A stretch of 64,000 nt of DNA, from contig OX940865.1 in the NCBI GenBank assembly GCA_954871525.1, forward strand, positions 25,528,420 through 25,592,419. Direction: 5' to 3'. The DNA comes from Parietaria judaica (lineage: Eukaryota; Streptophyta; Magnoliopsida; Rosales; Urticaceae). The notes beneath the pieces were generated by a model, which was not told where the DNA came from, made no database searches, and worked only from the letters and a program-made list of their open reading frames with translations. Shown here one piece after another: positions 1-9,791 of this stretch (the first letter of the stretch is position 1; every line of letters starts with the position of its first letter). Both the position numbers and the translations under genes were made by a program.

Positions 1-258
1 AACAACAGTCCCACATACGTTCTTGGCGTACTCCGCCTCGTGTTCATTGGAATCGTTGTACTCATCGTACACTGGTTCGACATACTCCATCTCGCCGTAG
101 ATTGACTCGTCGTATACGGTCTCACCGTGTTCCGCCTCATCGTACGTCAATTTGTCGTACTCCGGGATAGCCACCTTGAACGCCGCTACCCTTCGCGTAT
201 CTTTCTGGATTGCCGCACGTCCTAGATTTTGCCCGACCAGGTTGGCATGGTCGTCCAT
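1..258 (-). CDS. 5' part of an unrecognised acidic, Tyr-rich protein gene (runs off window)
   Basis: An open frame begins at ATG 258-256 on the minus strand and stays open for 86 codons to the window edge. A TATATAAG-type box on the same strand lies at about 310-318, roughly 55 bases upstream, so a promoter plus start is plausible. The N-terminal third (MDDHANLVGQNLG...) is mixed. The rest is rich in Asp, Glu and Tyr, with spaced repeats of the form YDE, VYDES, VYDEY. Such acidic Tyr-rich linkers occur in some retroelement polyproteins, but no protease, zinc-knuckle or other diagnostic motif is visible here, so no function is assigned. The sequence to the left of the window would decide between a host gene and a retroelement remnant. 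Confidence 0.35.
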   Translation of the reverse strand, partial: MDDHANLVGQNLGRAAIQKDTRRVAAFKVAIPEYDKLTYDEAEHGETVYDESIYGEMEYVEPVYDEYNDSNEHEAEYAKNVCGTVV

Positions 259-599
259 GGTGTCGGATTTCTCATTCAAATCTAAGAAATATAATGAGAT
301 CGCCTACTCTTATATAGAGCTCGGGTTTGACGTTCTCAATCACAAGAAAATAGGAAACAAACTCTTTAAAATACTCTAACTAGAATGCAAATAAATAACT
401 AATAATTAAAATAAGATAAATATGGACGATATCGGAGTCCGCATCATAAACAAAATAACTAAATAATTACCTAAAATCCTAATTATTCGAATAAGCTAAT
501 TAGAAGGATTTTTTGAAATATGTTTTAAAATTAAAAAGGATTTTATCGATTAAGAATTGGTCAAACAAAATCCTAAAAACCCTTAGAAAACCTGATATT

Positions 600-1375
600 T
601 TTATGTTATTTTTTTAATCTAACTACAATTACATATACAATTACATGAAGTACGTAAAATAATTACAATTACAATTACAAACTTAAAGTAATTACAACTG
701 CGTAATCATTACTAGGGCGGTAACTAAAACCCGGATTCCATTTTTAAATCCGCATCCGCATCCGATTTTAAAACCCGAATCTCTTCTTTTGTTCCTTTCC
801 AATTGCAGACTGTGAGTACATGTGTGTTTGCCTTCCATTCCATCGATAACTTCATTTCCGATGGTTTAGCTTTGTATGACCAATTCTTTGCTGAAATGAA
901 ACGCTTCCTAATCATGATTGGGGGCTTGAGAGAGTATCGATGATTGTTTGTTTGGGCTTCATTTATTCGTTTGAGATGCTTCATTTTTTTTATTAATAAA
1001 AACCGGATCCTGATAAAATATCTGGATCTAGGTATTAAAAATAGATATTCGAATTTTCGGATATCCGAATTTTTGGGTCCGGTCAGGATATTGATTTTCG
1101 GATAGTGCCAAAAAACCAGATATCCGCTCCGGTTACAGCCCTAATCGTTACATAAGTGTAACGGAAATTACACTTTGTAGCTGTATCTACATATACGTAA
1201 GTGTAACAATAAAATACATTTATAACCGCAATCGTAACTACGTAATGTAACTACAATAACGGACTAGTAACTATAAATACGTAAGTGTAACAAAAATTAC
1301 ATTTGTAATCGTAACTATATATACGTAACTGTAATTACGTAAAGCAACTACAATTACGTAATCATAACTACAAAG
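600..1375. repeat. degenerate minisatellite (ACAATTACGTAA-type), interrupted by a hAT element
   Basis: Two blocks (about 600-712 and 1144-1375) consist of diverged copies of a short unit built from TACAATTAC, GTAACTA and TACGTAA words. Units are about 11-16 bases and imperfect. The block is split by the small hAT-type element at 713-1143, so the array predates the insertion. No coding potential is seen in the array. Confidence 0.6.
713..1143. mobile_element. non-autonomous hAT-type DNA transposon with 8-bp target duplication
   Basis: The left end reads TAGGGCGGTAACTAAAACC. The right end, read on the minus strand, is TAGGGCTGTAACCGGAGCGG. This gives matching imperfect terminal inverted repeats of the TAGGG type. 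The 8 bases before the element (ATCATTAC, 705-712) and after it (ATCGTTAC, 1144-1151) agree at 7 of 8 positions, as expected for an aged hAT target-site duplication. Subterminal regions are full of GGATATCCG and CCGGAT words, typical of hAT transposase-binding regions. The 431-bp interior encodes no transposase, so the copy depended on an autonomous relative. Confidence 0.75.
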
Positions 1376-1725
1376 TCACATGCGATGCCCGGCGCAGCGA
1401 AGGAACCCGCAAAACCAAAATCGCCACTCAACGGATTAGCTTGCATCGTCTGAGGCGCAAATGGATTAGTTTGCATCGATCTGAAGCCATCTCCCACGGT
1501 GAACACAGTTGAAGAAGAAGTGCCGAAGGCCGACGTCGTTAAACGGATAAGCGGAGTGGAATAGAGAATGTGAAACGGCGACGAAAGAACATAGAAGCAA
1601 GTGGAATGGTGAAACACGGCGGCGAAAGAGAGATCGGAGAGGGTGAAATGAGAGAATCGGAAATGGAGAGATGAGAGAGAAAACGCGAGAATAGGTGTAC
1701 GACAATTAGGTCAGAGAAAATATGG
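1376..1725 (-). other. GC-richer gene-like fragment, unidentified
   Basis: This stretch stands out from its AT-rich surroundings. Read on the minus strand it begins with a CT-rich leader (CTCTCTCATCTCTCC, about 1680-1665). An 87-codon frame (1617-1354) follows, containing segments such as QTNPFAPQTMQANP and SGDFGFAGSF. The Asn-Pro-Phe repeats resemble endocytosis or Arf-GAP type NPF motifs, but that is only a composition resemblance. It ends abruptly at the minisatellite. It may be a 5' gene fragment (leader plus first exon) left by rearrangement. No product can be named. Confidence 0.3.
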
Positions 1726-2259
1726 GTAATTAATTGAGGAAAGAATTTTGAAAATTATATTTCATGAGATATAATCATTATTACCGAAAATTGGTTAAAT
1801 AGAAAAATTATTTTTGAAAATTAAATATTTTAATTAATATCGTAATTAGTTTTGAAATTAAAAACATGATAATTAATAAAGAGGGTTAATTTGGTCTAAA
1901 AAAATATTTTGTGGGCAGAAATGGATTTTAACAAATTATGGACAATTATGTCCAAAGTTAAGTATTTTTGGGCGTTTAATGGGATCTCTTTTTATTATTT
2001 ATCTTGATGTTATATGATTTATTAGGTACACGTACATCATTTAGTTTACTATTTAGTTTACTTATAATTTCCTCAATCTTTATCGCTTCGCGAGCGTTGG
2101 TAATTTTCCTCTCCTCTCCATCGGTCTTCTTTTTATCCGGTGACTGTAATAAGCGTTGACTAGATTATTTATTTTAGTTATTACTCAGTTTATTAAGTTT
2201 TGTCGAAATTGCTATCCCAAGGATTTTGTTATCGTTAGTGTCTAGGGTTTTATTAAGTG

Positions 2260-2260
<1 letters not shown>

Positions 2261-2294
<34 letters not shown>
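2261..2294. repeat. (TA)n microsatellite
   Basis: An uninterrupted TA dinucleotide run of about 17 units lies in the F-box gene's upstream region. Apart from this tract and a T-rich run before the start codon, 1726-2783 is AT-rich DNA with no frame worth reporting. It presumably includes the promoter and leader of the F-box gene. Confidence 0.9.
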
Positions 2295-2295
<1 letters not shown>

Positions 2296-2783
2296 CTGAA
2301 TCTACGCAAAGATTTAGGTCTTAAATAAATATCTCTAAAAAGTTTATCTTTAATTATCTCTAAAAGAAAATCCTCACTTCTGTTTTTGCTCGGTAGAAAA
2401 TCCTCACTTCTATAAAAGAGTTTTACTTAACATAACTCCAAATATTACAATTTCAGATTCAGATTAGTTTCAACCCTACGAAATTCGTTGGCCCTCTGAA
2501 ATCAGGTTTATCAATCGTTTTTACTTCTTTTTTTTTCTTTCTAAATTTTATTGCTTAATGTTGAATGTGTAGTTTTTGCTGTCAATCAGAGCCTTGAATT
2601 AATCAATTTTCGACCCTAGGATATTAATTGGCGTCTTCTCAAATTGGATTGAAGAATAGTTGAGCTAGCAGTTGGTTACCTGAATATCTCTATATATACT
2701 TCGTATATCGGTTTACTTGTTTTTTCTTTCCTTTCTTTCTTTCTAATTTTTTTTTTTAAATAGGAGTTGAAAGCTTTACGACG

Positions 2784-4751
2784 ATGGGGTCGAGCTACGA
2801 CCTAATCTCCGAGCTACCGGTGTCTATCTTGCATCTTATTCAGTCTTGTCTTTCCTTCAAAGAATGTGCGAGAACATCCGTGTTGTCCAAGCATTGGCAT
2901 TCTGCATGGAAGTCTTTTCCCGTACTCTTGTTCGACCAAGATGTTCGTATGAAGCGTGTACTCAAAGATGTACCCGACTACCAAGACCGAGTCGACGACT
3001 TCTTGAGCTTTGTGGATACGTCTATGCGAACATTCGTTCAGAGCGGGCTAGCAGTTCTTGTCTTTTATGTGAATTTGAATGGCGTCCATGTCGACTCAAT
3101 TCCTCTCATCGATGCTTGGTTTCCATTTGTTCTTCGCAACGGTGCTCAAGAATTGAGCATGCAAATCCTTTTCAATTCAGCCCACCAAAAGATTGCCTAC
3201 CCTATCTCGGAGACAACCTTCTCTATCAACTCAAATGGTGGTACCCCCAAGTTTTTCAATCTTATATACTTAAATTTGTTTGAGGTCATCCTGAGCGACA
3301 AGATCGTCCGAGACATCACCCGAAACTGCCCCAACATTCGTGAACTCAAATTATTTCATATTTCTGGAGTTAAGAACATGGAGATCTCTAAACTCCGCAA
3401 ACTTGAGAAGTTATCGATTGCGATTTTGGATCATTGCCCTGAAATCGAGAGGGTATTCGTCGATGCCCCATCTCTCCACAGCTTGTCTCTCGAGTGTGAA
3501 CTGCCTTGTGTGTTGGATCTGAGTCTCTGTCCTGCTCTTAAGGATTTGACTCTAATCAGTATCAGTATCAGTATCATCGATGACATATTTATTCGGCACA
3601 TCTCGAGATTTTCCCTCCTTGAAAGTTTCAAAATTCATTTAGGCAACCAGTTGCGAAGCATTAGGATCTCGCATCCGCGACTCAAGTTTATCGAGATCCG
3701 TCATTTAGGTTCCATCGAATCTATTGATCTTATGGATGCTCCAAATTTATTGAAATTCACATATATGTCTCCCGAACTTTTGTCAACCCTTGATATTCGC
3801 AAAGCTGATTTTACATGTAACTTGCGAGTACCGGGTGATATTGTACTCGATAATTCTTGGTTTAGTATCTTGAGGAGATTCCTTGGAGACTTGAATATGC
3901 GTACTTATCTCACAATATCCTTCTATTGCAACGAGTTATGTGTGCACCGCGCTCGACTTTGAAAAATCTTTTCTTCATTGACTTTGACTATTTATAATTT
4001 CTTGTGTGTGGATGGTAGGTAAATTTTGATTCCGAAGTGTTGGGTGAAGACGGAGATCTCCCACTAGTCAAAGTGGATCATTTGGACCTCGAGTGTCTCG
4101 AAGACATGGACGAATCTCGTAGTAGTATTTTTTTGGACGGATTGCTCTGGAGTTGTCATCCGAAGGTCATATCTTTCTCGACAATTAATGGTATTGAGAA
4201 TTGTCTCCAAAAGGTATGAAAATATAATATGAAAATTTTATATTTGAATGTTGGTGGTTAGTTTTATGATTTTTGAAAATGAAGTAGGCTCGCGTGTGGG
4301 ATTGATTTTCATTTTTTAATAATGAGTAGCGAAGGTTGACTTCTATAATTTTTTTTAAGTAGAGTCTATCTATAAACTGACTAATATCCATATTTAGGTT
4401 CTTTGCGATAAATTTATTCGATGTGAAGACGGGTCATGCTGCAACGGGAACCATAATAAGTGTTGGCATCATGGTTTGAAAGATGCGGAGATGGAATTTC
4501 CTGGAGATATGTCATCCAACGATCAAATTAATAAGAGCGGCGAGTTCTGTCTTACTACCGATCAACTCTTAAATTATCAGAAAAATAAAGAAGCACGATT
4601 TCTTATGGAGTGGGGCTGTGGTACAACCCCAGTGATCAATGAGCACGTAAAAGAGTCTGATACAACCCTAATGATCAAGGAAACAACAAACAACGTGATT
4701 GATTCCAGGCCTACACGTAAAAGAAAAGTTGAAAACCTTCTCTGCGTCTAA
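2784..4751 (+). CDS. F-box / leucine-rich-repeat (RNI-like) protein
   Basis: This is a substrate-recognition subunit of an SCF ubiquitin ligase; the target is unknown. The proposed exons are 2784-3941, 4019-4213 and 4398-4751, all phase 0, giving about 568 residues. The F-box is at residues 5-45 (SELPVSILHLI, then VLSKHWHSAWKSFP). LRR-like segments run through residues 140-330 (REL.LFHISGV, LEKLSIAILDHC, PALKDLTLISI). The last exon carries a Cys/His-rich motif (CCNGNHNKCWHHGLKD) typical of this plant F-box subfamily, and a basic RPTRKRKVE near the C-terminus. The exon 1 donor (GTGCAC) is the weakest boundary; without splicing the frame stops at 3962. The second junction (AAG|GTATGA to TTTAG|GTTC) is clear. 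ATG 2784 was chosen because it directly precedes the F-box. Many members of this family are pseudogenes, but no disabling lesion is seen here. Confidence 0.8.
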
Positions 4752-5394
4752 ATCGTGTTTTTGATACCACATTTGGTTTTTATTATTTTTATTTTCATCT
4801 CATTTATTTATATTTATTTTTAATATCATTGTACGTCTTTTAATTGTCTAAGAAAATTTCCAAAAATCTTTTATATTCTTTTATAATCCAGTGCTTGATT
4901 TTGGAGATGAATCTTAGTTCAATATTTGTGAATACTGATTTTGTGATTGAATGATTATCATCACTCATGATTTGGTGATGTTGTTGTTTTACTTTATTCA
5001 ACTATAACTCCTCCTCCACAGGAGGCTCTGACTCCAGGTGATGATCCGATTTTAGAGTCTTAAAAAACTAAATAGTCTCTAGAAAAATAATCCCCGTAAA
5101 TCCACTTCGAACATAGAACTCTGAGGACTTTTGATGCAATTTAATAGACATTTGGAAAGGCCAAAAGGATTGCCCATTTTGTCGGCTTTGATAACGGAGG
5201 GTAACGAATCGCTCGTGGCCCCTGAACCCTAACCTTATTATTTATTTATTGGGTAATTCGCGGCATAAATATTTAAACTTTAGTTAAAGTCTCTATTGTC
5301 TTTCCTCGATATGACCTACTAACATAAAAATTATCAAAAATGAATATTTAGATTTTTTTTTCTTCGAGTTCCTGGTATCGGCTTCACCCCTACA
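4752..5394. other. intergenic, no gene seen
   Basis: The 3' flank of the F-box gene is followed by AT-rich DNA. The only structure noticed is a short CTCCTCCACAGGAGG palindrome at about 5009-5025. No supportable frame or RNA gene was found. Confidence 0.6.
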
Positions 5395-6206
5395 AACAAT
5401 TGTACTTCTTGGAGAAAAATTTCTGACCCTTTTCATCGGGACACTTGAACCCGCAGTCCTCAAAGAATTGGAGAACGTAAGAGCGAAGACTGTGGTACAA
5501 GATCTTCCCTTCGGCCATCAATATCACGTCATCGAAGAGATAAAAAATAAAGTGTTTCCCCGTTAACTCGGAATATGTTGATCTTGTTGGCTAACATAAG
5601 CCGATGTCCTCTGAGGCACAAATTGTTCTAATTTATAACCGTTGTACGATATCTCTCTCGTAACCTGTTTCAAGATCATGAACTACTTATCTGACACCAT
5701 GACAAATGATAATATGAAAAAACAAAACTGAAGTCGTTGTATGATTATTCATTACTTCTTTGTTTCGTTGCATGCGAAGATCATCCTGAAGTTTTTTAAA
5801 GTGAACATGTAGAGAGTGGATTAGTTTCCCAGCGAGCGCCATTGAAAAAAGTCGCTTTTCCACATACCGAAAGGGCCAAGCAGCAAGGTCATCCTGCATT
5901 ATGGCGTTTTTCTATATGCTTATTCATTTTGGAACCAAGGCGAGCATGAGCTCGTGTCGGTTAGAGAAACTTGGTATATAGTGGTAAAACAATTACCGTC
6001 CAGGCTTGATAATCCCGCTGACATCTTTGATAATCCGGCTTGTTCCATAGTGTCAGGAGGGGTTTTCCGCGAACTATCTTGCATTCGACTTCAACGCTTC
6101 GATTCTCGTACCGTATCTCTATAGTTGGCAACTTCACACCAATCCTAGAGAGTAACACTCACATACATTCTCGTACTGTACCTCTATATTGGCAATTTTT
6201 GCCACC
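5395..6206 (-). pseudogene. decayed PDR-type ABCG transporter fragment
   Basis: Read on the minus strand, pieces of the N-terminal half of a pleiotropic-drug-resistance ABC transporter appear in the right order. First comes RIGVKLPTIEIRYEN..VEVECK..GKP..TLWN (about 6147-6030). Next is a damaged Walker A region ending MALAGKLIHSL (about 5840-5800). Then [18 protein letters not shown] (about 5640-5587), and finally [31 protein letters not shown] (about 5540-5440). In intact proteins these belong to the region before and within nucleotide-binding domain 1. The P-loop GPPGCGKT is unrecognisable. Stops (for example a TAA just after the SQQDQHIPS part) and frame changes break the reading. About 200 residues between the SYVSQ and LFDD parts are missing. 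A 39-base segment around the TIEIRYEN codons is repeated upstream (6102-6140 and 6167-6206). No transmembrane half is present. Confidence 0.8.
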
Positions 6207-6726
6207 TCGTCGCGATTAATCGCGACTCGTCGTGAGACCCTGCCCACATCGCGAGTTGCAGCTCTAACTAGAAGTCTAGAACGCATGTTCAAATTCAATA
6301 CTTGAATTAGCTTATTACCTTAAAATGTATAAAGTTCAAAATATTCAACTATCTTAAAATTAGGGGTGAAAATAATATTAAAATTTGATTTTTTTAATGG
6401 TAATTAAAATTTTATAATTTTTTATTTGGGACAAAATAATTTTGAAATGGGTAATTATAAAATTAAAACTTTCTGGACATTTTTTATTTAATAAAGGAAA
6501 AAAAATTGTACAAGCCTACAAGGGCAATGGCGGAAACACTTTGAAGGAGGAGTTGGTTCAAACTTTTAAATCACCCTTTCAAAAAAATTGGTATAATAAT
6601 ACCTTATTTTTAATATTTTTAGTGTAAATTTATATAAATATTAATTAAACCCCCTTAACTTTCACCAAAATTCCCCTTTAACTTTTCACCAAATTTAAAT
6701 ATAACTCCCTAAATATAACCCCTCAA

Positions 6727-7995
6727 GTAGGGCTGAAATATTTATCCGTCATCCGCTGTTTTATCCATTTTTAATAAACCGCTTAATATGGTTATGGATA
6801 TCCGCAACTGCTTTTCAAAATTGGATTGGTTAATGGTTATATTTTTTTACTTTAAATATGATATCCCGCTTTAACCTCAACCAATTTTTAAAAATAAAAA
6901 ATAATTAGTTAAATATATATTATATATAAATATTTTTTATTTTATTTTATTAGTGCTATCGGTGGATTGGATGGTCTCTTATATTAACTTAGGTAGGTTA
7001 TATTCCTACTCTGTCCATTGTTGTCTTTGTGCTTTGTTTACTTTGAATATAATATTTATTATAATTCAGATTTCATCTTGGCTTTTTACTAATCGTTTGT
7101 ATTCATATTTGTATCTCTAGAATAGTAGTTAATATTCTAGTGCTAGACCATATATTTTTGTGGTCTTTTATGTCATACAAATATGGTTTGGTACTTTGGT
7201 TATTTATGAAATATTATTTACGATATTTTTGAATGTTTTATGTTTCACTACTCTTACTATATTTTTATGTAGGGTTAATCCCGGAAAAAGTACCAATACT
7301 TTCAAAAAGTGGACCAATAAATACCAATTCTTTTTATTGCCCGGAAAAAGTTCCAATTCTTTAGTTTTGTGTCCCTATAGGTACCTCCGTAAAAAAATCG
7401 TCCTCCATTGTTAATCATGCCACCGTTACAAAATTTTATCCACATTTCCGGAGTAAATTAGCCATCGGAAAGTTGGACGATCAAAGATAATCGTGGATAT
7501 GTACTTAAAAGGGAGAAAATTACTTTTTAATTCAACGCCGAAAACGGCATAATCAATGGTTTGGAATTTTCACGAAAGTGATATGAGGAGACAAAACAAG
7601 AGAATTGGAACTTTATTCGGGTAAAAAAAGCATTGGAATACAAAACCAAAACTTTTACGTGGCGTGAGTAACGTTGGAGGACAATTTTTTTACGGAGGTA
7701 CCTATAGGGACACAAAACTAAAGAATTGGAACTTTGTCCGGGCAATGAAAAGAATTGGTATTTATTAGTCCACTTTTTGAAAGTATTGGTACTTTTGTCG
7801 GGATTAACCCTTTTATGTATGATGTATTTGTTTTTCACTAACAAAATTAATTAGATAATATCATTTATCCGCCTTATATTAACCAATTCGATCCGGTGAC
7901 CGCATTTAAATTGGATAATCGAAAGAAAAAAAAAAGATTTACGAATACAATTATTTTATATCTACATATGTGGATACGATTACTCAACATGCCCT
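6727..7995. mobile_element. possible degenerate hAT-type element hosting a nested MULE
   Basis: At 6727 the sequence TAGGGCTGAAATATTTATCCG, followed by repeated ATCCG words, resembles a hAT terminus. Another ATCCG/CGGATA-rich stretch lies at 7865-7985 and ends near TGCCCTTA. No convincing 8-bp duplication was found at the two ends, so the right boundary is uncertain. The Mutator-like element at 7272-7810 lies inside. Positions 6207-6726 before it are AT-rich and hold nothing identifiable. Confidence 0.3.
7272..7810. mobile_element. non-autonomous Mutator-like element with about 140-bp inverted repeats
   Basis: The left end starts GGGTTAATCCCGG and the right end is its inverted copy. The two terminal repeats (about 7272-7410 and 7670-7810) match over roughly 135 bases with about six differences. 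The flanking 9 bases TTTTATGTA occur identically at 7263-7271 and 7811-7819. A perfect 9-bp target duplication with long TIRs is the hallmark of Mutator-like elements. The 539-bp element has no transposase gene. Within each TIR the segment CCAAT.CTTT..CCCGGA.AAAGT is itself partly duplicated. The intact duplication and similar TIRs suggest a fairly recent insertion. Confidence 0.88.
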
Positions 7996-8216
7996 TATCA
8001 TATCATATCATATCCACTTTCACCACTACCCTCAAAGTTAGGTTTTTTAACTAACGCCCCGATACCCCGATACGTAATTCTTCTGGTTCCGAGGTTTTGG
8101 AGATAAACCCTGACACAGCTCTCCCTCGACCTTCTTCTTCTCCCAGATCGCTTCCAGTCTCATCACAGTTCCAAGGTAAGAACTCCATTCTTTCTTCTCT
8201 TCAAAACTCAATCGAT
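7820..8216 (+). promoter_or_regulatory. upstream region and leader of the PORR gene
   Basis: AT-rich DNA gives way to GC-richer sequence at about 8055, probably transcribed leader. In-frame codons exist upstream of the chosen start (from 8097), but none is ATG, so 8217 is taken as the initiator. No clear TATA box was identified. Confidence 0.35.
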
Positions 8217-9791
8217 ATGGAGACCAAGCTTTTGGCCTCTTCGACAAGACCATTATGCTGTTCTTCGTCTTCTTCACCGTTACCCTTCTTCCTGTCCTGC
8301 AAAACCCCGAGAATTTCTGTGAAACCCCATTTCTCGAAGTCCCAGTTCATGGGTAAGAGCTTGGTCTTCGAGGAGAAGAGACCGGGCTTCTCGAGAAGCC
8401 CCATGAGATCGAGCGCTCCGATTAGAGCCGTGGTGAAGCGACGCAAAGAGGTTCCGTTCGATAACGTGATTCAGAGAGACAAGAAGCTGAAGCTGGTCCT
8501 GAAGATTCGGAGGATCCTCGTGGAGCAGCCCAACAGGGTCATGTCGCTCAAGCAACTGGGCAGATTCCGGAGGGACTTGGGGCTCGACAAGAAGCGGCGG
8601 TTCATCTCGCTCCTCCGGAAATTCCCCGCGGTTTTCGAGATTGTCGAGGAAGGCGCGTTCTCGCTGAAGTTCAAGATGACCCCCGAGGCCGAGAGCCTCT
8701 ACTTCGAGGAGACGAAGCTTAAGAACGGCATGGAGGATCTGCTCGTTGTGAAATTGAGGAAGCTCTTGATGATGTCCATGGACAAGCGGATCTTGCTCGA
8801 GAAGATTGCGCACTTGAAGAATGATCTCGGTCTTCCATTGGAGTTTCGCGACACGATCTGCCATCGCTACCCTCAGTACTTCAGGGTGGTCGCCACGCCG
8901 CGCGGGCCTGCGCTGGAGCTAACGCACTGGGATCCCGAGCTGGCGATCTCGGCGGCCGAAATGGCTGAGGAGGAGAATCGGGCGAGGGAGATCGAAGAGA
9001 GGGATTTGATCATCGATCGGCCTCTTAAATTCAAGCGAGTGACGCTTCCGAAGGGTTTGATTCTCTCAAAGGGGGAGATGAGGAGGCTCGGACTGTTCAG
9101 GGACATCCCGTTTATATCGCCGTACTCGGATTTCTCGGAGCTGAGATCGGGCACGATCGAGAAGGAAAAGCATGCTTGTGCGGTTGTTCACGAGATCTTG
9201 AGCCTCACTACGGAGAAGAAGTTGCTCGTCGATCACTTCACACACTTCCGCGAGGAATTTCGGTTTTCCCAGCAACTTAGGGGAATGCTAATTAGGCACC
9301 CGGACATGTTCTACGTGTCGTTGAAGGGCGATCGGGATTCGTGTTTCCTCCGGGAAGCGTACCGGGATTCACAATTGATTGATAAGGATCGGTTGACGAT
9401 TATCAAGGAGAAGTTCCGAGCTCTCGTCACCGTCCCTCGGTTTCCCAAACGGGGTGGTTGGAGAACGCAACCTGACGGGGAAGTTGAGAGCGATGTGCAG
9501 GAAGGTGAAGATGGAGATGAAAATGAAGCTGATGAATCCGAAGAAGAGTGGTCCGTTGATGATTTCATGAACGAAGATGGAGTTGATGACGACGAAGACT
9601 GCGACGACGATGATGATTGGAGTGACGACGAAGACGACACACCGCCGGAATTTGACGAGGAAGGTGGTGAGTCCATCATGAGCAATGGCGCTATGAACCA
9701 AGATAAAGCGAGAGGTGATTCAACTGCGAAGGAAGAAAGTAAGGTTCTCGAGCCCGTTCTGCCCGACGGGCGTCCAAGAGAGCGCTGGTGA
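8217..9791 (+). CDS. WTF1: PORR-domain chloroplast RNA-binding protein, WTF1-like
   Basis: This is a plant organelle RNA-recognition (PORR) protein. Its relative WTF1 works with RNC1 in splicing chloroplast group II introns. The reading frame is a single exon of 524 residues. Residues 1-60 are Ser/Arg-rich and poor in acids (METKLLASSTRPLCC...), as in a chloroplast transit peptide. The PORR domain spans about residues 75-410, with the signature blocks VPFDNVIQRDKKLKLVLK, FPAVFEI, CHRYPQYF, ISPYSDFSEL and RHPDMFYVS. After it comes a long acidic tail (about 430-490) of Asp/Glu runs, seen in WTF1 but less so in other PORR proteins. ATG 8217 is the first in-frame methionine. The gene is markedly GC-richer than its surroundings, as is usual for intronless PORR genes. 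Assignment to WTF1 rather than another PORR paralogue rests on the N-terminus and acidic tail. Confidence 0.85.
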   Translation: METKLLASSTRPLCCSSSSSPLPFFLSCKTPRISVKPHFSKSQFMGKSLVFEEKRPGFSRSPMRSSAPIRAVVKRRKEVPFDNVIQRDKKLKLVLKIRRILVEQPNRVMSLKQLGRFRRDLGLDKKRRFISLLRKFPAVFEIVEEGAFSLKFKMTPEAESLYFEETKLKNGMEDLLVVKLRKLLMMSMDKRILLEKIAHLKNDLGLPLEFRDTICHRYPQYFRVVATPRGPALELTHWDPELAISAAEMAEEENRAREIEERDLIIDRPLKFKRVTLPKGLILSKGEMRRLGLFRDIPFISPYSDFSELRSGTIEKEKHACAVVHEILSLTTEKKLLVDHFTHFREEFRFSQQLRGMLIRHPDMFYVSLKGDRDSCFLREAYRDSQLIDKDRLTIIKEKFRALVTVPRFPKRGGWRTQPDGEVESDVQEGEDGDENEADESEEEWSVDDFMNEDGVDDDEDCDDDDDWSDDEDDTPPEFDEEGGESIMSNGAMNQDKARGDSTAKEESKVLEPVLPDGRPRERW

